This document shows, one piece after another, positions 1-6,477 of a stretch of DNA of 6,477 bases. This DNA is from Alphaproteobacteria bacterium (GTDB taxonomy: Bacteria; Pseudomonadota; Alphaproteobacteria; Rhodospirillales; Rhodospirillaceae), in NCBI GenBank assembly GCA_015228695.1, contig JADGDA010000145.1, forward strand, positions 1 through 6,477, in the 5' to 3' direction. Each line of letters starts with the position of its first letter. The first letter of the stretch is position 1. A program made the translations under genes and the position numbers. The notes beneath the pieces were generated by a model. It ran no database searches and was not told the origin of the DNA. It saw only the letters and a list, made by a program, of their open reading frames with translations.

Positions 1-11
1 GGAGCCTTGGA

Positions 12-287
12 ATGGTCGCCGTAAGCGCGGGCGCGGCAACAAAGGGGGCCGTGTTGGCCGGAGCCGGTTCGGCTCAAGCTCTCTGTGTGGCCAAAGGGAT
101 TGGGATGTCCATCGTCCTTGGCGCCGGGGCTTGGGGTTTGGTCATTTTCGGGGTCATCGCGACCGCCGCCGTCTACGATTATCTGGTCCGCGAGGACCGA
201 CTCGACGTCTCGGCCAACGGCTCGGGACAGAAAGCCCCCCAGGGGGCGTTACGCTCGGCGGTCCGGGCGGCCTTCCCCGCCGAGTAA
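12..287 (+). CDS. Mms6/MamG-like glycine-rich small membrane protein (putative magnetosome-associated)
   Basis: This is a 91-residue protein with an Ala/Gly-rich N-terminus (1-27), one hydrophobic segment (about 30-55) and a hydrophilic tail (56-91). The core, residues 28-57, runs K-G-I-G, then L-G-A-G-A-W-G, then I-F-G-V and A-V-Y-D-Y. From memory, this matches position by position the Leu-Gly-rich membrane segment of the magnetosome proteins Mms6, MamG and MamD (KGLG, LGLGAWG, GV, AVYAY). Those proteins sit in the magnetosome membrane and influence magnetite crystal size and shape. Here the Leu-Gly repeat is degenerate, and the tail carries five acidic and five basic residues, unlike the acidic iron-binding end of Mms6. 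The ATG at 12 is supported by GGAG at 1-4 with a 7-base spacer. About 17 of the first 59 codons end in A or T, clearly more than in asd. Family assignment is by eye; a role in biomineralisation is inference. It could instead be an unrelated glycine-zipper membrane peptide. Confidence 0.68.
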   Translation: MVAVSAGAATKGAVLAGAGSAQALCVAKGIGMSIVLGAGAWGLVIFGVIATAAVYDYLVREDRLDVSANGSGQKAPQGALRSAVRAAFPAE

Positions 288-299
288 CCGGAATTCCCC

Positions 300-328
300 T
301 TGACGGGGCGGCATCTCCGCCGTACAAA
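300..328 (+). promoter_or_regulatory. Putative sigma70-type promoter of rpmB
   Basis: A -35 box TTGACG (300-305, 5 of 6 to consensus) and a -10 box TACAAA (323-328, 4 of 6) are separated by exactly 17 bases. They lie just after the stop of the upstream small gene, and transcription would start near 335, about 50 bases before the L28 start codon. Inside the spacer is a perfect 5-base dyad, GGCGG (307-311) and CCGCC (317-321), which could be an operator or simply chance in GC-rich DNA. Boxes and spacing are read directly; activity is inferred. Confidence 0.6.
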
Positions 329-334
329 GCCGGG

Positions 335-382
335 CTCCCGTGGGCGGGAGAGCGGCAGGAAGCGTTCGAAAGGGACTTTTCG
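335..382 (+). promoter_or_regulatory. rpmB leader with two small hairpins, one covering the ribosome-binding site
   Basis: Two inverted repeats lie in the presumed 5' untranslated region. The first is CTCCCG (335-340) with CGGGAG (345-350) and a 4-base loop, right at the predicted transcript start. The second pairs CGAAAG (367-372) with TTTTCG (377-382), including one G-U pair, around the loop GGAC. The second hairpin contains the only plausible ribosome-binding sequence, AAAGGGA (369-375), and ends two bases before the ATG at 385. This could temper L28 translation, as leader structures do for many ribosomal proteins, but I know of no described L28 leader of this form. The stem is short and chance is possible. 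Confidence 0.3.
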
Positions 383-384
383 TC

Positions 385-678
385 ATGGCGCGACGTTGCA
401 TGATCACCGGCAAGGGCGTTTTGAGCGGCAACAACGTCAGCCACGCCAACAACAAGACCCGCCGCCGTTTTCTGCCCAATCTTCAGGAGACCTCCGTGTG
501 GAGCGACGCCCTGGGCCGGCCGGTGCGCCTGCGGGTGGCGGTCAACGGCCTGCGCACCATTGAACATAACGGCGGCATCGACGCCTATCTGACCGCGGTC
601 CCCGATACCGGGCTCTCCCGCGAGGCCCGTCTGCTGAAACGGCAGATCAAAAGCGCCCTCGCCGCGAAAAGCGCCTGA
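385..678 (+). CDS. rpmB: 50S ribosomal protein L28
   Basis: L28 is a structural protein of the large ribosomal subunit. The 97-residue product starts MARRCMITGKG and continues with the family's N-terminal pattern: a Gly-Asn-Asn-Val-Ser-His-Ala-Asn-Asn segment, then Lys-Thr-Arg-Arg-Arg-Phe-Leu-Pro-Asn-Leu. Next come the VNGLRTI strand and a basic C-terminal helix. The length fits the alphaproteobacterial form, which is longer than the roughly 78-residue enterobacterial L28. An in-frame ATG at 340 would add 15 residues, but the family N-terminus MARRC places the start at 385. The ribosome-binding site AAAGGGA (369-375) is modest. The gene has its own predicted promoter (300-328) and ends at a strong terminator (708-742), so it appears to be a single-gene unit. 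Identity is certain from the sequence pattern. Confidence 0.98.
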   Translation: MARRCMITGKGVLSGNNVSHANNKTRRRFLPNLQETSVWSDALGRPVRLRVAVNGLRTIEHNGGIDAYLTAVPDTGLSREARLLKRQIKSALAAKSA

Positions 679-679
679 C

Positions 680-700
680 GGTTCCAGAGACCACGGAACC
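680..700 (+). other. Small inverted repeat just after the rpmB stop
   Basis: GGTTCC (680-685) and GGAACC (695-700) form a perfect 6-base dyad around a 9-base loop, starting two bases after the rpmB stop codon and eight bases before the terminator stem. It has no T tract, so it is not itself a terminator. It may help protect or process the 3' end of the mRNA, or be chance. Confidence 0.3.
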
Positions 701-707
701 AGAACCA

Positions 708-742
708 GGGCCCGCGGCCTTCCGCGGGCCCTTTTCGTTTTT
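708..742 (+). terminator. Rho-independent terminator of rpmB
   Basis: A perfect 10-base stem, GGGCCCGCGG (708-717) with CCGCGGGCCC (722-731), closes a CCTT loop. It is followed at once by a T-rich run, TTTTCGTTTTT (732-742). This is a classic intrinsic terminator, 29 bases past the rpmB stop. It separates rpmB from asd, so asd needs a start of its own or read-through. I could not find convincing -35/-10 boxes for asd in 743-783. Confidence 0.93.
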
Positions 743-783
743 CACATCAACCAGGATCGCCAACCAAGCTGGGAGGGAAACCG

Positions 784-1807
<1,024 letters not shown>

Positions 1808-1809
<2 letters not shown>

Positions 1810-1824
1810 GGGGGCCCGTTCTTG
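1808..1824 (+). promoter_or_regulatory. Ribosome-binding site and TTG start of the hybrid kinase
   Basis: AGGGGGG (1808-1814), overlapping the asd stop codon, lies 7 bases before a TTG codon at 1822. TTG is the only usable start upstream of the first membrane helix; the next in-frame candidates are GTG codons inside that helix. Starting at TTG gives a basic N-terminus (Arg10, Lys11, Lys14, Arg15, Arg16) ahead of the helix, as the positive-inside rule expects. Overlap with the asd stop suggests translational coupling. Confidence 0.65.
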
Positions 1825-4800
1825 GAGCCGGTTCTTGAAGTCGCGCCGCGGAAAAGCCTGAAACGGCGGCTGACGTGGCAGATTTCGGCCGTCGTGGCGG
1901 TGTCGCTGCTGACGGTGATGTCGGTCGTGATCGGCCTCATGGGGCATTCCATCGAAAAGATGCGCCATGACGCGAAGGTGGAAATCAACTTTCACAAGTT
2001 GAGCCGCATCGAGCAGCGCATCAATTACCTGGTCGAGACGGTGGACCGCCTGGCGGAGCATTCCCTCGTCGCCCACGGCCTGATCGATCCCGGCGCGCCA
2101 CAGACCCACCTGTCCGAGTTGATCGACAATTTCAAGGCCAACCGCGACATCATCGGCGTGGTCCTGCTCGAACCCGACGGCGCCCCGGTGTTCACCGTCG
2201 GTGATCCGCCTCCGAGCCTCAAGGGCTTCGCTCCCCTGTCCCAGGCGCTGGCGGCGCGCGACAACGGCGTCACCCTGTCGCCGTCGCGGGACCACATCAT
2301 CGTCATCGCCCCGATCGAGCACGACGGCGCGGTTCGGGGCGCGCTTGTCGTCACTTACAACCTGGATGCGTTCGCGCGGCGGTTTTTTTCAGAAACCGAC
2401 CGGCATTTCGAGCGGCTGGCGGCTTCCGACGGTTCCGGCGGGACTCGTGTCCTGTACTCCCAGATGGAGCGCCCCGACGACGACTACGTCATTTTTTCGT
2501 CCCTGCCGGACGTCACGGCGCCTTACCTCCGCAGCCTGGGAATGCGGCTCGACGTAGGCGAACTTAAAAGGGAGCACTACGAGCCGGTCCGGGACATCAT
2601 CTTCAATTTCGTCGTTCTGGCCACGGCGGCGATCATCGCGGCCACGTTCGTGGCCGGGGGGATCGGGGGGGGGATCGTCAATCCCATTCTCGATCTCTGC
2701 CGGAAGATTTCCCGGCCAGGACCCGACGGCCGCGCCGTCACGTGCAGCCCCGTGGGCACGGAGGACGAGCTGGAGGAGCTGGCTGCGGTCTTCGATCGGC
2801 GGACGGCGGAGCTTTGGGCGATTCACGATACCCTCGAACGGCGGGTCGAGGAACGCACCCTTGAACTGCGCGCGGTCAACGATGACCTGAATTTTCTGAA
2901 ATTCGCCCTTGATGAACATGCGATCGTCAGTTCCACCGACGTGAAAGGCAACATCACCTACGTCAACGACCGATTCTGCGCGATCAGCGGTTACCACCGC
3001 GACGAGCTGATGGGGCGGAACCACCGGATCATCAAGTCCAGCGAGCATTCGCGGGAATTTTATCGCCGCATGTGGCGGGGCATCGCCCAGGGCAAGGTCT
3101 GGAACGGCGAGGTCAAGAACGCGAAGAAAGGCGGCGGGTCCTATTGGGTTAACGCCACCATCGTTCCCTTCATGAACGAAAAGGGAAAGCCGTTCAAGTA
3201 CGTCTCCATCCGGACCGACATCACCGAGCGCAAGGAGATGGAGGCGGCCCTGGAAACCGCCCTGGTCGCCGCCAACGCGGCGACGCGGGCGAAAAGCGAT
3301 TTCCTCGCCAATATGAGCCACGAAATCCGCACGCCCATGAACGCGATCATCGGGTTGACCGGACTCTGCCTCAAGACTGACCTTTCGGCCAAGCAGCGCG
3401 ACTACATGAACAAGTCCCTCGCCGCGGCGGAATCCCTGCTGGGCCTCATCAACGATATTCTCGACTTTTCCAAGATCGAGGCCGGGAAGCTGGATATCGA
3501 GCGGGTTCCCTTCGACATCGACCGGGTTTTGGACAACCTGTCCACGGTCATCTCGGTCAAGGCGGAGCACAAGTCTCTGGAACTCCTGTTCTTCCGTCCC
3601 CCCGAGGTGCCCCATCATCTGATCGGCGATCCGCTCCGCCTGGGACAGATTTTGACCAACCTCGCCAACAACGCCATCAAGTTCACCGAAAAGGGCGAGG
3701 TCATCGTCTCCATCCGGCTCGTCGAGCGCCTGGACGATTCGGTCCGGCTCGAATTCTCCGTCCGGGACACCGGGATCGGCATGACCCCGGAGCAGCAGTC
3801 GCGGCTGTTCAAGTCCTTCTCCCAGGCCGACACGTCGACGACGCGGCGGTTCGGGGGCACAGGCCTCGGTCTCGCCATTTCCAAACAGCTCGTGGAAATG
3901 ATGGGCGGCACCATCCACGTCGACAGCACCCCGAATGTCGGCAGCGTGTTCTCGTTCGTCATTCCGGTCGGACTGAATGAGCGAATCGACGGCGGCCACC
4001 TCGTGCCCCACCCGGACCTGCGCGATATTCTGGTCATGGTCGTCGACGACAATCCCACGTCGGCGGAAATCCTTCAGACCTATCTGGAGTCCTTTTCCTT
4101 CCGCGTTCTTGTCTGCCGTTCCGGCGAGGAGGCCATCGCAACGCTCGAACGCGGCGGCGCAACCGTCGATCTCATCCTGATGGATTGGAAGATGTCGGGC
4201 GTCAACGGCCTGGAGGCGGCGCGGCGGATCAAGACGGCGGTGCTCGTGGACGCTCCTCCGAAAATCATCCTGGTCACCGCGTTCGGGCGGGAGGACATCA
4301 CCCACCAGCCGGGGGCGGAGTGTCTGGACAACATCCTGAGCAAGCCGGTCAACCCGTCCCTGTTGCTGAATTCGATCATCGAGGCGTTCGGCGGGAGCCC
4401 GGTCCGGGGCGGCACGGGACCCGACCAGAACGATCCGGCCCTCCGTCCGGTGCAGGGCGCCCGGATTCTCCTGGTGGAGGACAACGAGGTCAATCAGCAG
4501 GTCGCCTGTGAATTGCTGCAACAGGCCCGGTTCGTGGTGGACGTGGCCAACCATGGCCGGGAGGCGATCGAAAGGCTGGTCCCGGGGCGTTATGACTGCG
4601 TGTTGATGGACCTGCAAATGCCGGTCATGGATGGGTTGGAGGCGACGCGCCGAATCCGCGAGGACCCCCGGTTCGCCGATCTGCCCATTCTGGCCATGAC
4701 CGCCAACGCCATGGTGGAGGACCGGCGGAAAACCCGCGACGCCGGCATGAACGATCACATCGCCAAGCCCATCCGGCCCAAGGAGCTGTTCGATGCGCTG

Positions 4801-5487
4801 CTGCGATGGATTCCCCACGGCGAACGCAACCTGCCGGATGCCGGGGCCGTTTCGGACGCCGGAACGGCGGAGTTGCCCGACATGCCGGGAATCGATACCG
4901 CCGACGGGCTGTCCCGGATGGGGGGGAATGCCGGCGCCTATCGCCGGCTCCTCGACAAATTCGTGGACAATCAGGCCCGCGCCGCCCTCGACGTCCGTCA
5001 GGCGCTGGAGGCGGGCGACACGGCCCTGGCCGTCCGCATCGCCCATACGCTGAAGGGCGTGGCCGGCAACGTCGGGGCGACGAACCTGCACCGGCTGGCC
5101 GGCGACTTGGAAACCGCCCTGATCGGTGGACGCGCAGAGCCGGAACAGGTGACCACCATGGAGGCCGAGCTGGAACGGGTGGTCTCCGCCGTCCGCGCCG
5201 CCCGGCAACCGGAACCCGTGGACGCGGCGGACGGGGCGACGGATGGGGAAATACTGTCCCGGCTGGAGGACCTGCGCGGGATGCTGACGCAGTATGATTC
5301 GGAGTCCGAGGACGTCCTCCTCTCGCTCCTGGACCGGATTTCGGATCCCGACCTCCGCGACGGCCTCAAGGCCCTGCGGATTCAAATCGGCCGGTACGAT
5401 TTCGAAGGCGCGGTGGAAGCCCTTGACTCCGTGATCGGGCGCGTCGCAGAGTCGATGGGCGAATCTGCGGGCGAATCCGCCGCATGA
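1822..5487 (+). CDS. Membrane-bound hybrid histidine kinase (sensor-HAMP-PAS-HisKA-HATPase-REC-REC-HPt)
   Basis: This 1221-residue kinase carries a complete phosphorelay. Membrane helices at about 20-40 and 259-282 flank a periplasmic region of about 215 residues that looks Cache-like. A HAMP region (about 282-340) and a short coiled coil lead into a PAS/PAC domain (about 362-474) with the motifs W427-x-G-x-V-K-N433 and Y441-W442-V443. HisKA has His500 in SHEIRTPMN. The ATPase shows the N box (N613, N617), G1 (D649, G651, G653) and G2 (GGTGLGL, 678-684). Receiver 1 has D742/D743, phospho-acceptor D788, T819 and K841, but reads DWKMSG where Pro usually follows Met. Receiver 2 has E886/D887, D930, T960 and K982. 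HPt has His1075 in AHTLKG. A helical region follows to the end. Every catalytic residue is present. It follows asd by 12 bases and precedes a receiver-kinase by 13. The signal sensed cannot be told from the sequence. Confidence 0.95.
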   Translation: MEPVLEVAPRKSLKRRLTWQISAVVAVSLLTVMSVVIGLMGHSIEKMRHDAKVEINFHKLSRIEQRINYLVETVDRLAEHSLVAHGLIDPGAPQTHLSELIDNFKANRDIIGVVLLEPDGAPVFTVGDPPPSLKGFAPLSQALAARDNGVTLSPSRDHIIVIAPIEHDGAVRGALVVTYNLDAFARRFFSETDRHFERLAASDGSGGTRVLYSQMERPDDDYVIFSSLPDVTAPYLRSLGMRLDVGELKREHYEPVRDIIFNFVVLATAAIIAATFVAGGIGGGIVNPILDLCRKISRPGPDGRAVTCSPVGTEDELEELAAVFDRRTAELWAIHDTLERRVEERTLELRAVNDDLNFLKFALDEHAIVSSTDVKGNITYVNDRFCAISGYHRDELMGRNHRIIKSSEHSREFYRRMWRGIAQGKVWNGEVKNAKKGGGSYWVNATIVPFMNEKGKPFKYVSIRTDITERKEMEAALETALVAANAATRAKSDFLANMSHEIRTPMNAIIGLTGLCLKTDLSAKQRDYMNKSLAAAESLLGLINDILDFSKIEAGKLDIERVPFDIDRVLDNLSTVISVKAEHKSLELLFFRPPEVPHHLIGDPLRLGQILTNLANNAIKFTEKGEVIVSIRLVERLDDSVRLEFSVRDTGIGMTPEQQSRLFKSFSQADTSTTRRFGGTGLGLAISKQLVEMMGGTIHVDSTPNVGSVFSFVIPVGLNERIDGGHLVPHPDLRDILVMVVDDNPTSAEILQTYLESFSFRVLVCRSGEEAIATLERGGATVDLILMDWKMSGVNGLEAARRIKTAVLVDAPPKIILVTAFGREDITHQPGAECLDNILSKPVNPSLLLNSIIEAFGGSPVRGGTGPDQNDPALRPVQGARILLVEDNEVNQQVACELLQQARFVVDVANHGREAIERLVPGRYDCVLMDLQMPVMDGLEATRRIREDPRFADLPILAMTANAMVEDRRKTRDAGMNDHIAKPIRPKELFDALLRWIPHGERNLPDAGAVSDAGTAELPDMPGIDTADGLSRMGGNAGAYRRLLDKFVDNQARAALDVRQALEAGDTALAVRIAHTLKGVAGNVGATNLHRLAGDLETALIGGRAEPEQVTTMEAELERVVSAVRAARQPEPVDAADGATDGEILSRLEDLRGMLTQYDSESEDVLLSLLDRISDPDLRDGLKALRIQIGRYDFEGAVEALDSVIGRVAESMGESAGESAA

Positions 5488-5500
5488 ACAGGAAAACGCG

Positions 5501-6477
5501 ATGAGCCCTGGTCAGGAACGCAAGAAGGTGATCCTGGCCGTTGACGACGCCACGGAGAACCTGGACGTCATCAAATCCATCCTGGTCCCGGACTACGTCG
5601 TGAAGGCCGCTCCCAGCGGCGCGGTGGCGCTGAAGATCGCCCTGTCCCAACCGCCGGATCTGGTGCTTCTCGACGTCATGATGCCCGACATGGATGGTTA
5701 TGAGGTCTGCCGGCGGCTGAAGGACAGCGCCTCCACGCGGGACATCCCGGTTATTTTCGTCACGGCCAAGGACCAGACCGAGGACGAGGCCCTCGGCCTC
5801 AACATGGGAGCGGTGGATTACATCGCCAAGCCCGTCCGCCCGTCCATTCTGCGGGCGCGGGTGCGCACCCACATCGCCCTGTCCACCGCAATCAGCCAGC
5901 TCGCCCTTCAGAACAAGGAACTGGCCGAGGCGGCGCGCCTGCGCGAGGACGTCGAACACATCACCCGGCATGACCTGAAAGGTCCCTTGAACGTCATCAT
6001 CGGGGCGCCGCAGTTTCTTCTGATGCAATCCAACATCACGGAGCAGCAGCGCGAACTGATCAAGATCATCGAGGAATCCGGCTATCGGATGCTGGGAATG
6101 ATCAACCGTTCCCTCGATATCTTCAAGATGGAGAACGGGATTTACGAGTTCAAGCCGGAACGGGTGGACCTTCTCGCGGTCATCCACGGCGTTCTCGCCG
6201 AATTGGAGGCGATGATCCTGGCAAAGCGGCTTCAGGTGATCATCCGGGTTGACGACCGGGACATCCCGGAAAGACGGGAAGAGCACCATGTGGACGCGAT
6301 GGCCGAGCCTCTCCTCTGTCATTCGATGTTCTCGAACCTGTGCCGGAACGCCATCGAGGCCTCCCCCTCCGGCGAGACGCTCATCGTTTCGTTCCGGAAC
6401 GGCCCCTTGGTCGCGACGACGATCGATAACGGCGGAGAGGTGCCGGAGGCGATCCGCGAACGGTTTTTCGACAAGTT
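5501..6477 (+). CDS. Receiver-histidine kinase, incomplete at the window end
   Basis: The reading frame opens with ATG at 5501 (AGGA at 5490-5493, 7-base spacer) and runs off the window after 325 codons. Residues 8-125 are a receiver with acidic pair D15/D16, phospho-acceptor D58 in LLDVMMPDMDG, T88 and K110. A probable linker helix (about 126-150) leads to a HisKA-type dimerisation domain with His157 in RHDLKGPLN. The start of the ATPase follows: N box N279/N283 and a G1 region beginning D309-N-G-G. The rest of the ATPase and any further domain lie beyond the window. No membrane helix is seen, so it is probably cytoplasmic. Its position 13 bases after the hybrid kinase suggests that the HPt of that protein phosphorylates D58, which would then control the attached kinase; this is inference. 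The G1 box is atypical: Glu313 stands where a second glycine is common. Confidence 0.9.
   Translation, partial: MSPGQERKKVILAVDDATENLDVIKSILVPDYVVKAAPSGAVALKIALSQPPDLVLLDVMMPDMDGYEVCRRLKDSASTRDIPVIFVTAKDQTEDEALGLNMGAVDYIAKPVRPSILRARVRTHIALSTAISQLALQNKELAEAARLREDVEHITRHDLKGPLNVIIGAPQFLLMQSNITEQQRELIKIIEESGYRMLGMINRSLDIFKMENGIYEFKPERVDLLAVIHGVLAELEAMILAKRLQVIIRVDDRDIPERREEHHVDAMAEPLLCHSMFSNLCRNAIEASPSGETLIVSFRNGPLVATTIDNGGEVPEAIRERFFDK

Noticed and set aside
296..308. CCCC-TTGAC-GGGG as a terminator for the first gene
   Set aside because: The stem is only four base pairs, there is no T tract, and it overlaps a good -35 box.
340..384. N-terminal extension of L28 from the in-frame ATG at 340
   Set aside because: The L28 family begins with the MARRC-type sequence at 385, and the added 15 residues match nothing in the family and fall at the presumed transcript start.
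743..783. Promoter for asd
   Set aside because: I looked for -35/-10 pairs after the terminator and found none with acceptable spacing; the start may lie further upstream or use another sigma factor.
2389..5385. A 998-codon open frame on the minus strand, antisense to the hybrid kinase
   Set aside because: It lies wholly inside the well-supported kinase gene. Long antisense open frames are expected in GC-rich coding DNA, and the translation is rich in Arg, His, Gly and Asp with no recognisable domain.
5484..5504. ATG at 5484 overlapping the hybrid kinase stop as ATGA, a possible coupled start
   Set aside because: That frame stops after six codons and is out of frame with the receiver domain; the start at 5501 has a properly spaced ribosome-binding site.
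5366..6322. A 318-codon open frame on the minus strand at the right end
   Set aside because: It is antisense to the receiver-kinase, whose + strand frame shows a full set of receiver and H-box motifs.

Overview
The window is GC-rich, compactly coded and carried entirely on the + strand. It looks like an alphaproteobacterium, probably a Rhodospirillales-type organism. The L28 and aspartate-semialdehyde dehydrogenase proteins are of proteobacterial type. The first small gene has the glycine/leucine-rich membrane signature of the magnetosome proteins Mms6, MamG and MamD, which suggests a magnetotactic bacterium such as a Magnetospirillum relative. That lineage call rests on motif recognition by eye.

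Layout from left to right: (1) at 12-287, a 91-residue Mms6/MamG-like membrane protein whose ribosome-binding site lies at the very edge of the window; (2) a 97-base gap with a good sigma70-type promoter and two small hairpins, leading into rpmB (385-678, ribosomal protein L28); (3) a textbook intrinsic terminator at 708-742 that closes the rpmB unit; (4) asd (784-1809), the aspartate-semialdehyde dehydrogenase of lysine, threonine, methionine and diaminopimelate synthesis; (5) 12 bases later, a 1221-residue membrane-bound hybrid histidine kinase (1822-5487) with the order TM, periplasmic sensor, TM, HAMP, PAS, HisKA, HATPase, receiver, receiver, HPt, C-terminal helical region; (6) 13 bases later, a second signalling protein (5501 to the window end, incomplete) that begins with a receiver and continues into a histidine kinase core.

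No terminator or obvious promoter separates asd, the hybrid kinase and the receiver-kinase, so the three probably form one transcription unit. The simplest signalling model is that the hybrid kinase senses a periplasmic signal and/or a cytoplasmic redox or flavin state through its PAS domain. It would pass phosphate through its own receivers to the HPt histidine, and from there perhaps to the receiver of the downstream protein. The model is inferred from gene order and domain content. No DNA-binding or enzymatic output domain is visible in the window.

I saw no tRNA, rRNA, CRISPR array, insertion sequence or attachment site. No stretch longer than 300 bases lacks a gene; the largest gap is the 105 bases between rpmB and asd. 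The most unusual item is the magnetosome-type small protein beside a core ribosomal gene.
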